NCBI GenBank assembly: GCA_030747595.1
Contig: JASLKK010000006.1
Location: 62,001 to 126,000, forward strand
Direction: 5' to 3'
Length of the DNA stretch: 64,000 bases
Source of the DNA: Acidimicrobiales bacterium
Lineage (GTDB): Bacteria > Actinomycetota > Acidimicrobiia > Acidimicrobiales > MedAcidi-G1
Under the pieces are notes generated by a model. That model had not been told where the DNA came from. It saw only the letters and a list, made by a program, of their open reading frames with translations, and made no database searches. Both the position numbers and the translations under genes were made by a program. Positions 42,292 to 50,511 of this stretch are shown piece after piece; position 1 is the stretch's first letter, and every line of letters begins with the position of its first letter.

Positions 42292-43019
42292 GATGTCGTT
42301 TCCACCTTCCGGGACCCATGGGTCCGTCGTGGCCGGCTGCCGGGCCCGCCGGCCACCAGGACGATGAGTAGGCGGACGAAGTGGTAAGCCAAGCGGAGGT
42401 TGCGGTTTGACGCTGTCCCCGCCGAGCGGTCTCGCATGGTAATCGGCACCTCGCGCACGGTGAATCCGTGGCGTACGGCCAGGACCAGGGCCTCCACCGA
42501 CTCCATGTACTCCATGGGGTACTCGGTGGCGAAGAACTCCAGCACTGGTCGGCTGAAGGCGCGAAAACCCGACGAGGTGTCGGTGAACCGTTGACCGCTG
42601 ATGGCGCCCACGAGTCGCCGCAGGAGCGCCATGGCCACCCCCCGACTCCGGCCCACCTGATAGCCCCCGTCATCGGCGAAGCGGCTACCGATGACCATGT
42701 CAGCGTCGTCGAGGGCGGTGAGCAGCGCCGTGATCTGGGTGGCGTCGTGCTGGCCGTCAGCATCGAACTGATAGGCCCGGTCGTAGCCCTCGCGTACGGC
42801 ATGTCGGAAACCCAGTCGGAGGGCACCGCCGATGCCCAGGTTGAAGGGAAGACGGAGGCAGGTGGCGCCGCCGTCTACCGCTGCGAGGTGCGTGCCGTCG
42901 TTGGATCCGTCGTCGACCACAATCACGTAGTGGTCTGGGACATGGGCGGCAAGGTCGGCGAGAACCGCGGGCAGGGCGTCAACCTCATTGAAGGCCGGGA
43001 TGATGACGGCGGTTCGCAC
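42288..43019 (-). CDS. Family 2 glycosyltransferase, dolichol-phosphate-mannose-synthase-like
   Basis: A 243-residue GT-A enzyme: VIIPAFNEVDALPAVLA start, VVDDGSNDGT donor loop, FDADGQHD metal-binding DAD. It probably links a sugar from its nucleotide donor to a polyprenyl phosphate on the inner membrane face, feeding the GT-C enzymes nearby. A basic C-terminal tail follows a likely membrane-associated helix. It is followed by DUF2304 with a 4-nt overlap. Confidence 0.88.
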   Translation of the reverse strand: MRTAVIIPAFNEVDALPAVLADLAAHVPDHYVIVVDDGSNDGTHLAAVDGGATCLRLPFNLGIGGALRLGFRHAVREGYDRAYQFDADGQHDATQITALLTALDDADMVIGSRFADDGGYQVGRSRGVAMALLRRLVGAISGQRFTDTSSGFRAFSRPVLEFFATEYPMEYMESVEALVLAVRHGFTVREVPITMRDRSAGTASNRNLRLAYHFVRLLIVLVAGGPGSRPRRTHGSRKVETTS

Positions 43020-43024
43020 GATGA

Positions 43025-44002
43025 TCAGTATGCGTCGAAGTCGAGGAATTCGAAGGCTGTTAGGGCCAGGTCCTCTTCGACCAGTCGGGGGACACCGTTG
43101 TCATCGAAGGCGTGGAGCACGATGCCTAGCGGACTGGGCATGAGGCGACGAGGCAACGGGAAGCCTCTACCTCGTAGCAGAGGGTTGGCCCCCCAGTGCA
43201 GGACCAGTGGCGTGCGGTGGTGCCGGGCCAGTACGGCGGCGATGCCCTGGGCCGACATGGTGTCGACGCCGGAGCGCCGCGCCAGAACTTTCAGTAGGAC
43301 GGCTACCTGGAACGGGCCATGGCGTCTGCTCGTACTGACGAGGGCTACGTCCTCGCGGACGTGGAGGACGTAGCGCGCTCCTGGTCGGGCCAGACGCCAT
43401 CGCAGGAGTTCGGCCGTCCATCGGGCGCCGTGTCCGGCGGACGGGGGCGTGCTCGGGAGAGGAAGGACCTTGTCGAGAAGTGGGCCGCCCAGGAGGTCTG
43501 CGTCAACCGGATGGCTGGTGACCGGGACGCCATCGGGAACGGGGGCCAGGAACCGGGCTCCCAAGTCAGGCAGGTGCCGCCAGCCGAAGGTCCCGACCAT
43601 TCGAGGCAGGGACTTGGCGTTGGCGACTCCGAGAATGCCGTCCAAACCGTCGGCGGTGCCTACCCGGTAGCTGTCCTCCACGGCGCGGCGAAAGGCGCCG
43701 GACCCCCGAGCTTGGGGATGGGTGACCAGGTCCACGCCTAACCCCAGTCGTAGGTCGCGGCCCGGGCCCGAACCATCAGCGGCGTGGAACCGAACCGGCA
43801 CCAGGGTGTAGTTGCCGACGAGACGCCCGTCGTCATGCGCCGTGCCCACCGAGGCCTTGCCTTCCGGATTTCCCCGGTAGTACCAGTCGAGGAGATCGGA
43901 TCCGATAGGAGGTTCGAAGCCGAAGACCAGATTAAGGAGATCCGCCGTGGGGGTCAGATCTTGTCCGTCATCGGCGTGCCCACCGTTGGCCGGGCCGGTC
44001 AT
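43025..44002 (-). CDS. GNAT-like acetyltransferase-fold protein
   Basis: A 325-residue protein. The first half has a GNAT fold (VGNYTLVPVRFH, then GLGVDLVTHPQARGSGAFRRAVEDS with the acetyl-CoA loop), the second half is a less conserved domain that may duplicate the fold. Similar proteins occur in capsule and glycan clusters, where they act as acyltransferases or tRNA-dependent aminoacyl transferases. The start overlaps the upstream gene by ATGA and the end is 5 nt from the GT2 gene, so all four form an operon. Confidence 0.72.
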   Translation of the reverse strand: MTGPANGGHADDGQDLTPTADLLNLVFGFEPPIGSDLLDWYYRGNPEGKASVGTAHDDGRLVGNYTLVPVRFHAADGSGPGRDLRLGLGVDLVTHPQARGSGAFRRAVEDSYRVGTADGLDGILGVANAKSLPRMVGTFGWRHLPDLGARFLAPVPDGVPVTSHPVDADLLGGPLLDKVLPLPSTPPSAGHGARWTAELLRWRLARPGARYVLHVREDVALVSTSRRHGPFQVAVLLKVLARRSGVDTMSAQGIAAVLARHHRTPLVLHWGANPLLRGRGFPLPRRLMPSPLGIVLHAFDDNGVPRLVEEDLALTAFEFLDFDAY

Positions 44003-44355
44003 TGGACGTCCCGGTCTACGGGCCGACCACTTCTGGCTGCCATGACCACCGACGCGATTAGTAACAGACCGCCGACGGCGACGCGGAATCGGGCTCGACC
44101 AGTGCAGTCCACTGCGCTTTCCACGACGGGATCGCCCATGATTGGAAGGGGCGAGGTGTACACCTCGGCAATCGGCTGGTCGTCTCCGAGCATTCCGGCC
44201 ACCGGAGTACGGCACCCGATCTCCGGGGTGGCCTCGAACGAGAATGGCTCTCCTCCCGGCAACGGTCGGCTAAATGGGGCGAGGAGAACCCAGAGGCCAA
44301 CCAGCAGGGCGGCGACCGCCAGCCACTGCCGTCGGGTTGGCCGGGAGCGGGTCAT
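43999..44355 (-). CDS. Small two-pass membrane protein in the glycan operon
   Basis: A 118-residue protein with a membrane segment at about residues 9-26, an external loop with two cysteines (GCRTP and VDCTG) that could pair, and a second membrane segment at about 90-107. No family recognised. It leads the operon with GNAT, GT2 and DUF2304 genes. A leaderless -10 (TAGTAT) lies 9 nt before its ATG. Confidence 0.7.
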   Translation of the reverse strand: MTRSRPTRRQWLAVAALLVGLWVLLAPFSRPLPGGEPFSFEATPEIGCRTPVAGMLGDDQPIAEVYTSPLPIMGDPVVESAVDCTGRARFRVAVGGLLLIASVVMAARSGRPVDRDVQ

Positions 44356-44364
44356 GGGCTGGTG

Positions 44365-44370
44365 ATACTA
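44365..44370 (-). promoter_or_regulatory. Leaderless -10 element (TAGTAT) for the four-gene glycan operon
   Basis: TAGTAT on the minus strand, 9 nt before the ATG at 44355. Confidence 0.5.
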
Positions 44371-44425
44371 CCGGTCGCTGATCCGCTCCTCCGGGCCGGT
44401 CCGGAGTCCGACGCTCCCTGGGTCG

Positions 44426-44431
44426 TACCCT
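44426..44431 (+). promoter_or_regulatory. Leaderless -10 element (TACCCT) for the second SGNH gene
   Basis: TACCCT ends 6 nt before the ATG at 44438, divergent from the promoter at 44365-44370. Confidence 0.5.
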
Positions 44432-44437
44432 CGCCAC

Positions 44438-45247
44438 ATGTCTGGCTCCCCGATTGGTTCCACGCACTGGGCTGGGACGCGCCGCAGGGTGCTCCTTCCC
44501 CTGCTGGTGATCGGAGCGGCCCTGGTCGTCCTACTGGCGCTGATCAGTGACCGGTCGCTACGGGTGGTGTCCATTGGAGACAGCGTGACCTACGACGCCG
44601 ATCCGGGGTTGCGCGCAGCCCTGGAGGCCACCGGGTCGGTGGTAGTCGACACACGGTCCATTGGTGGGGTCGGCCTTCTACGTCCAGGGATCGACGATTA
44701 TCTGGCTGATGTGTTGTCCGACGACCCCGCTGTGGTGGTGGTGATGCTCGGCGGTTGGGACCTCGGCGAGATCGTGGCTGACCCGACTGCCTATGCGATA
44801 CGTCTGGACGAGGTCGCCGATTACCTGACGGCCGACGGGGCACACGTGGTGTGGTTGGCCATGCCGCCGACCCCTCCGGGTGAGGGCATCGAGGAGGCTC
44901 GGCAGACGGCCAACGGCCTCTTCGGTGACCTCGCTGACCGGCGTTCCGACGTTGATCATCTCCCCACCGGGTCTCTTCTGGGTGATGAAGCGGGCGCCTT
45001 CACACGATTTCGGGCCGGAGTAACGGGACGGAACGTCCAGGTACGGAAGGTCCGCGATGGCCGTGACGACGGACACCTATGTCCGGGGGGAGCGGCCTTA
45101 CTGGGTCAGGCGGTGGCCGACCTGCTGGTGGATCGATTCGACGTACCCGAGCCCTCGGGCGAATGGTGGGCGGGGGAGTGGACGACGGACGCCCGGTACG
45201 ACGATCCGCCGGGGGCTTGTGCAGCCATGGTGACATCCTCGGGTTGA
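44438..45247 (+). CDS. Membrane-anchored SGNH hydrolase
   Basis: A 269-residue protein with a membrane anchor at about residues 17-37 and an SGNH domain: VVSIGDSVTYD with S49, MLGGWDLGE in the Asn-block position, and DDGHLCPGGAALLGQ with the usual Asp-Gly-His. It probably de-acylates or trans-acylates surface glycans. The last 142 nt overlap, in antisense, the 3' end of a glycosyltransferase gene. Confidence 0.82.
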   Translation: MSGSPIGSTHWAGTRRRVLLPLLVIGAALVVLLALISDRSLRVVSIGDSVTYDADPGLRAALEATGSVVVDTRSIGGVGLLRPGIDDYLADVLSDDPAVVVVMLGGWDLGEIVADPTAYAIRLDEVADYLTADGAHVVWLAMPPTPPGEGIEEARQTANGLFGDLADRRSDVDHLPTGSLLGDEAGAFTRFRAGVTGRNVQVRKVRDGRDDGHLCPGGAALLGQAVADLLVDRFDVPEPSGEWWAGEWTTDARYDDPPGACAAMVTSSG

Positions 45248-46614
45248 ACCTCCGGCTGATCTGCGGGCTGGCGTCGGGTCCGCCAATCGAGGAAGGCCTC
45301 GGCGGCCACGGCGGCCAAGATCACGATTGAGGTCTCCGCGGCCGTCCGGTACCGCGTGTTGCCAAAGGCGCTGGCCGCAGTGAGCGTCGCTATGGGAATC
45401 CACGCGGCCAGCACCAGGAGCGGCCCCCGTCGACGTCGGACGATGATAACGCCGGCCACCGCGGCGGGAACTAGGAGGGCGAACTGCACCAGGCCGAGGG
45501 CCGAGACGGCGAACGACCGACGGTCCGCCAGCACGTCACGCCGTATCTGCCCGATGGGGTCATAGACACCCCACATTCGACCAACCCGTGCCGGTACAAC
45601 TACTGAGAGCAGGCGCCCCCGGTTGGCAGAGATGTAGGAGGTGGCCCGTTCGCGCACTACCTCGTCGCGCTCGACCTCACCAAGTAGGCGGCCGTCCGTT
45701 CCGTAGGGGATAGGTAGACCGCAATCCAGATTCCAGTAACCGAGGTCCGATCCGAAGTAGGTGGCGTCGCAGTTGGATTGGACCAGGACGGTCCCCATCC
45801 CGTTGGAGAACAGGACCGGCGTCTCGAAAGCCATCGTGTTGCGGACGAACCACGGGAGGCACAGGAGAATCGCGGTGAGGCCGCAGATGCCGTACCGGAT
45901 GAGGCGTTCCCGCCAGGGAAGGGCGGCCCGGCCTAGGACCACGGCCGTCACCAGAGGCAGGAAGAGCACCAACTCGGCTCGGGTGAGCGCGGCGAGACCA
46001 CCAATCAGACCCAGGAGTGCTGCGGCTCGACGTGTCGGCGAGCGCCAGAAGCGGACGCCGACCAGCATGGTGGCCGCCGCGAACGCGATTGCCGGTGTCT
46101 CGGCCATTAGTAGTCCGTCGTTGACCCACACGAAGGCGTAGGTGGCAGTTATCGCGGCGGCGATTAACCCAAGTCTTTCGGAGCGGACCTCCCGGCCGAG
46201 CAGGCCCATAAGAATGATGGCCGGCGCCCCCAGAAGAGCCGACACCACCTGCTGCTCGATGATCGACGTTGCTCCAAGAAAGGAAAAGACCCCCAACAGC
46301 ATGGCCCACACCGGTGGGTGGCCGGCCGTTCGTTCTAGGTGGCCGATCGGGGTTTCCACCACAGAGGTTGCGCCATTGGAGATCGGCACCACATCCATGC
46401 CGCCGAAGAGGTGGCGGAAGGGTTCTGGAAAGCCCAGGCCGTCGGCCCATAGGTTGGCGGCAAGGTGGTAGCTGGAGGCATCGCCGCTGAGCGGGTTGTC
46501 CGCGGCGATGAGGATCAGGTGGGCCAGTCGGATGGCGAGTCCGGCCATCACGATCAGGGCCAGACGCCCCCGAAAACTAGGAGGCCACGTGACCTGGAAC
46601 GACATTGCCTTCAC
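45106..46614 (-). CDS. GT-C family membrane glycosyltransferase (GT39/ArnT-like)
   Basis: A 502-residue multi-pass protein. After the first membrane helix comes the external loop DNPLSGDASSYHLAANLWADG with the acidic pair typical of GT-C enzymes that use polyprenyl-phosphate sugars. About ten membrane segments follow, with a loop holding NCDATYFGSDLGYWNLDCG, shared with a paralogue at 47540. The last ~55 residues are hydrophilic and overlap the convergent SGNH gene. It is the last gene of a four-gene operon. Confidence 0.82.
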   Translation of the reverse strand: MKAMSFQVTWPPSFRGRLALIVMAGLAIRLAHLILIAADNPLSGDASSYHLAANLWADGLGFPEPFRHLFGGMDVVPISNGATSVVETPIGHLERTAGHPPVWAMLLGVFSFLGATSIIEQQVVSALLGAPAIILMGLLGREVRSERLGLIAAAITATYAFVWVNDGLLMAETPAIAFAAATMLVGVRFWRSPTRRAAALLGLIGGLAALTRAELVLFLPLVTAVVLGRAALPWRERLIRYGICGLTAILLCLPWFVRNTMAFETPVLFSNGMGTVLVQSNCDATYFGSDLGYWNLDCGLPIPYGTDGRLLGEVERDEVVRERATSYISANRGRLLSVVVPARVGRMWGVYDPIGQIRRDVLADRRSFAVSALGLVQFALLVPAAVAGVIIVRRRRGPLLVLAAWIPIATLTAASAFGNTRYRTAAETSIVILAAVAAEAFLDWRTRRQPADQPEVQPEDVTMAAQAPGGSSYRASVVHSPAHHSPEGSGTSNRSTSRSATA

Positions 46615-47543
46615 CGGTCCCGCAATCGTCCGTCGGCCCAGCGGGCGGCTTTGCCGGCGGTCGACGGCGTCGAGGGGTCAATCACCGGGAGGTCGGTGGT
46701 CTCCGAGGAGAGCTTGGCAGCGATCTCGCCGAGCGGTCCAGCGAGCGGATCGCCGAGGAGGCGCCGCATCTGGTATTCCATCCTGGACCGACGCAGCCAG
46801 GCGACCCGGCTAGCCAGCATCCCGATGTGCTGGTGTGGATGGAAGGCCTCATCCGGATCGAACTCCCACGGGTGGCAGTACGCCCAGAGTGCCTCGTCGG
46901 AACCGGCGCGTCGCAGGCCGAGGCGACGGAAGAAGGACGGCAGGAGTCGGAGGTAGGTGCCGCCCAGGTAAGGGAGGTCAATGCCTGGCATGCGGACTAG
47001 CGGGCATGGGAACTCGATGGGCCCGTTCAGCCATCGGAAAGTTCGCCGGGGCAGGCCTGGCCAGCCAAAGAGGGGGCTAGGTCCGGGGAGCACGCTGGAT
47101 GAGTAGGTGAAGCCGGCTTCCGCAATGAGGGGGACGGCCCATGCCGCAGCGGGTACCAGCGACATCATCGGCGCCCGGTAGCCGGACACCTCCTGACCCG
47201 ACAGGTCCTGGAGAAGAGCGCGGCCACGTCGACACTCCTCGGAGAACGTCTGGGGTGTCTGGGTGGTAATCGGTACGTGTGACCATGAGTGAAGGCCGAT
47301 CTCGTGACCCTCATCGGCTGCCCGACGGACCAGTTCGGGGCGTCGTTCGGCTAGCTCGCCGACCACGTACACCGACGCCCGGACCTCGTACTCGTCGAAG
47401 AGGTCAAGGACCTGGTTGGTCATATGGACCACTCGTTCAGGAAGCGAGTGGTCGGGCCGGAGATCCTCGACGTCGAGAGTGACGGTCACCTCAGGAAACG
47501 TGCGAGTCGACGAGGAAGCACCATGGCCCGGTGTGCCGGTCAT
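46611..47543 (-). CDS. Polysaccharide deacetylase family protein
   Basis: A 310-residue NodB-type deacetylase: VTLDVEDLRPDHS with the metal-binding Asp, EIGLHSWSH with the two His, and the SGYRAPMMS motif, as in the DUF3473-type deacetylases of exopolysaccharide loci. It removes acetyl groups from N-acetyl sugars. It overlaps both neighbouring GT-C genes by ATGA. Confidence 0.87.
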   Translation of the reverse strand: MTGTPGHGASSSTRTFPEVTVTLDVEDLRPDHSLPERVVHMTNQVLDLFDEYEVRASVYVVGELAERRPELVRRAADEGHEIGLHSWSHVPITTQTPQTFSEECRRGRALLQDLSGQEVSGYRAPMMSLVPAAAWAVPLIAEAGFTYSSSVLPGPSPLFGWPGLPRRTFRWLNGPIEFPCPLVRMPGIDLPYLGGTYLRLLPSFFRRLGLRRAGSDEALWAYCHPWEFDPDEAFHPHQHIGMLASRVAWLRRSRMEYQMRRLLGDPLAGPLGEIAAKLSSETTDLPVIDPSTPSTAGKAARWADGRLRDR

Positions 47544-48937
47544 GTCTGGAGTGTTGCAGGGTCAGGGCACGGAGGAGTGTCCGAGTTGGAGTGCTTCGCC
47601 GCGGCGATGGCCACCGACGCCAGGATGACCAAGGCCACCTCGGCGGGTACCCGGTAGCGGGTGGCGCCCATAGTGAGTGCAGCTACGAGCGTGCCTACGA
47701 CAGGCAGGGTGACAAGGAGGATCAGCGGACCGCGTCGGCGCCGTACTTCCCGACCGCCTGCCAGAGCCAGGACGACAATCAGGGCGAACTCCAAGAGACC
47801 CAGCACGGAGAGTCGGAAGGATCGACCCTCAACGAGCATGTCTGCCCGGAGTTGGTCGATCGGGGCGTAGACACCCCAGTAGCGGCCTACCCGCTTGGGG
47901 ACCACGTGGGTGACGAACCGGGCCCGGTGGTCGCCCAGGTAGTCGAGACCCCGCTGTCGGTATTCGATGTCTCGTACCGACTCGTCGGTCGCCCGTCCGT
48001 CGGCGCCCAGTGGTTGGGGAAGCGCGCAATCGAAATCCCAGGCACCCTGTTTGTCTCCGTAGTAGGTGGCATCGCAGTTGGTCTGGGCCACCAGGATCCC
48101 GGTGCCGTTGCTCAGCCATACCGGTTCCTCAAATACGGCTAGGTTTCTAGCTACCCATGGCGCCATGACCGTCGCGGCGACCAGCCCGACCCCCAAGTAG
48201 CGCCGCAGGCGAACGGCGTTTGACGCGACGGAGCCCGACCCATCGCGCCAGAGGAGGATCGGGAGGGCCAGGACCGGGAGTGCCAGCACCAGTTCGGCCC
48301 GGGTGAGAGCTGCCAACCCGCCGGCCAGACCGAGCAGGAGGACGTTGCGGGTCGCCGGAGATCGAGCGGTTCGGACCGCTACCCCCAGGAGGACGGCGGT
48401 TACCGGAACGACTAGCGACTCCGACATGACGAGGCCGTCGTTGAGCCAGAAGCCTGCGTACACAGCGGTCACTCCGGCGGCGATCGTCCCCACGTGGCGT
48501 AGGCCCAGCGATCGACCGTACTGGTGGCCGGCCCATGCGACGGCGGCTACTCCGACCGTGCCAGTCAGGACGCCGACCAGTTGGTGGGCGGTGACCGAGG
48601 TGAAACCGAGGAACGAAAAGGCGCCAAGTATCAGCACCCAGAGCGGTGGGTGACCGGCGGTGGGTTCGATATGGCCGACAGGAATAACGGTGTTGGCGGT
48701 GGTCTCCAAGGACGTGGGATCGGCGACGAACAATGCCTCTTGGGCGCCACCGTGGAGGTAGCGGTACGGCTCAGTGAAGCCGAGACCGTCGGCGAGCAGG
48801 TTCGCCGCCTCGTGGTAGTAGGTGCCGTCGCCGCTGAGGGGATCACCTCGCTCGACGAACAGGACGTAGGCCAGACGGATCATCAGGCCGAGACCGGTTA
48901 GTACGATGATCCACCGGATTCTGTTACGGCAGTTCAC
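47540..48937 (-). CDS. GT-C family membrane glycosyltransferase, paralogue of the 45106 gene
   Basis: A 465-residue multi-pass protein built like the neighbouring GT-C: DPLSGDGTYYHEAANLLADG loop, a LNDGLVMSES loop, and the NCDATYYGDKQGAWDFDCA segment. The two genes clearly arose by duplication and now flank the deacetylase gene. Donor is probably a polyprenyl-phosphate sugar. A short unstructured tail ends the protein. Confidence 0.83.
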   Translation of the reverse strand: MNCRNRIRWIIVLTGLGLMIRLAYVLFVERGDPLSGDGTYYHEAANLLADGLGFTEPYRYLHGGAQEALFVADPTSLETTANTVIPVGHIEPTAGHPPLWVLILGAFSFLGFTSVTAHQLVGVLTGTVGVAAVAWAGHQYGRSLGLRHVGTIAAGVTAVYAGFWLNDGLVMSESLVVPVTAVLLGVAVRTARSPATRNVLLLGLAGGLAALTRAELVLALPVLALPILLWRDGSGSVASNAVRLRRYLGVGLVAATVMAPWVARNLAVFEEPVWLSNGTGILVAQTNCDATYYGDKQGAWDFDCALPQPLGADGRATDESVRDIEYRQRGLDYLGDHRARFVTHVVPKRVGRYWGVYAPIDQLRADMLVEGRSFRLSVLGLLEFALIVVLALAGGREVRRRRGPLILLVTLPVVGTLVAALTMGATRYRVPAEVALVILASVAIAAAKHSNSDTPPCPDPATLQT

Positions 48938-50451
48938 CGGATCTCCTCGTGGTAGTCCTCCTCCACGTTTACCTGCCAGACGTCGTGCCAGTTTTCGTGA
49001 TCGGCGGCCAGCACGTTCTCGACGGTGAGCATGGCGGTGAACATCGAGTGGTCCTGATTGTTGTACCTGTGCATGCCGTTGCGACCCACCGGGTACACAT
49101 TGGCGGCGTGTTTAGCCAGCCAGTCTCGGATCCGGTCGACATTGTCCTGGTAGTGGGCGTCGTACATCGGATATGCCTTGGGCATCCGAACCACGTAGCC
49201 GGCTTCCACTCGTGAAGGTTCTAGTAGCCCGAGGCTTGCCATCTCGGCCTTGCCCAACTCGACCAAGTTGGCATCGTCGGCCGTCCAGAGGTGGTCGCCC
49301 TCGGTCACGAAGTACTCGAGTCCCAGGCAAGTACGGCCGTCCTTGACGAGGTGCGGTGACCACTGCCCGAAGTTCTGGATACGACCGACCTCCACGTCCG
49401 GGGCGTGTACGTAGATCCAGTTGTCGGGAAATCCGTCCTCCCGGGGGACCACGAGGGCCACGGTGAGGAAATCCCGGAATCCCAGCCCGGCGGCGGCCGC
49501 CCTCACGTCGTCGGGCACCGGTGGGTCCATGGCCCGGACGAGGTGAGGGAGCGGCATCGACGAGATCACGTCGGTGGCCTCCAGGACGACCGGGCCGTGG
49601 GGGCCCTGTGCCTCGACTTCGAAGGCCCGTCCGTCGGCATGACCAATCCGACGAACCGGATGGGAGAGGTGTACGTCAGATCCCTGTTCCTCGACTAGTT
49701 CGGCGCAACGCTCCCACATCATTCCGGGTCCGTAACGGGGGTATTCGAACTCCTCGATGAGGCTGGTCACGTCAGTCTGTTTGCGTCGGGGCATCAGTGA
49801 GTTCACGACGGCCCTCAGGAGCGACAGATTCTTGATCCGTTGGGCCGCCCAGTCGGCCTGAAGTTCGGTCCCCGGTAGTCCCCACACCTTCTCGGTGTAG
49901 GTCTTGAAGAAGGTCCGGTACAGCCGCCACCCGAACCGGCTGGCCACCCATCCTTCGAAGTTGGTCTGATCCTTCGGGGGCCTTATCCGGACCCACAGAT
50001 AGGACAGCAGACAGCGAACCGCCTCGATGAGCCCCAGGTTGCGGAGGGCATTCATGGCTCGGAGCGGGTAGTCATAGAACTGGCCCTGGTAAAAGATTCG
50101 ACTCATGCGGGGCCTGAGTAGGAAGTCGTGTGGCTCGAGGATCTCATGCCATAGGTCGGAGACGACCCGGACCTTGGTGAAGAAGCGGTGGCCGCCGATA
50201 TCGAAGCGCCAGCCGTCACGCACAGCGGTCCGACTGATGCCGCCCACCACGTCGTCGGCCTCCAGCACAGTGGCTTGGACTCCGGCCTTGCCGAACTGGT
50301 AGGCGGCGGTTAGGCCGGCTGGCCCGCCACCGATGATGACCGGTCGCAGGTCGGAGTCGATCGACGACGAGCCGTCGGTAGTCACGGGGGAGGGGTCCGG
50401 GGTGGCGGTCATCAGCGGATAGTGGGCCTTGTCGAGGTCCAGAGCGGACAT
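48934..50451 (-). CDS. FAD-dependent oxidoreductase, UDP-galactopyranose-mutase-like
   Basis: A 505-residue flavoprotein with VIIGGGPAGLTAAYQFGKAG, the second FAD loop FDIGGHRFFTK, and FFKTYTEKVWGLPGTEL, a segment shared with UDP-galactopyranose mutases and their relatives in glycan clusters. It may isomerise or oxidise a nucleotide sugar. ATG 50451 is chosen for its distance to a -10 element; ATG 50412 is a fair alternative. It heads the operon with two GT-Cs and the deacetylase. Confidence 0.78.
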   Translation of the reverse strand: MSALDLDKAHYPLMTATPDPSPVTTDGSSSIDSDLRPVIIGGGPAGLTAAYQFGKAGVQATVLEADDVVGGISRTAVRDGWRFDIGGHRFFTKVRVVSDLWHEILEPHDFLLRPRMSRIFYQGQFYDYPLRAMNALRNLGLIEAVRCLLSYLWVRIRPPKDQTNFEGWVASRFGWRLYRTFFKTYTEKVWGLPGTELQADWAAQRIKNLSLLRAVVNSLMPRRKQTDVTSLIEEFEYPRYGPGMMWERCAELVEEQGSDVHLSHPVRRIGHADGRAFEVEAQGPHGPVVLEATDVISSMPLPHLVRAMDPPVPDDVRAAAAGLGFRDFLTVALVVPREDGFPDNWIYVHAPDVEVGRIQNFGQWSPHLVKDGRTCLGLEYFVTEGDHLWTADDANLVELGKAEMASLGLLEPSRVEAGYVVRMPKAYPMYDAHYQDNVDRIRDWLAKHAANVYPVGRNGMHRYNNQDHSMFTAMLTVENVLAADHENWHDVWQVNVEEDYHEEIR

Positions 50452-50466
50452 CGACCGGGACCGGAG

Positions 50467-50506
50467 CGAGCGTACCGGGCGGCCCAGAGGCCCGACGGTA
50501 CGCTCG
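50467..50506. promoter_or_regulatory. Palindromic divergent promoter of the two glycan operons
   Basis: CGAGCGTACCG (50467-50477) and CGGTACGCTCG (50496-50506) are a perfect 11-bp inverted repeat. Each arm contains an outward-facing TACGCT -10: 50499-50504 is 7 nt before the GTG at 50512, and 50469-50474 on the minus strand is 17 nt before the ATG at 50451. Both operons may be controlled by one dimeric regulator. Confidence 0.55.
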
Positions 50507-50511
50507 GCCAC

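Noticed and set aside
41942-42826. 294-codon minus-strand frame and other long frames inside the glycan island (for example 45677-46450)
   Set aside because: They lie in other frames of genes with clear domains and have shadow-type composition rich in Arg, Pro and Ser.
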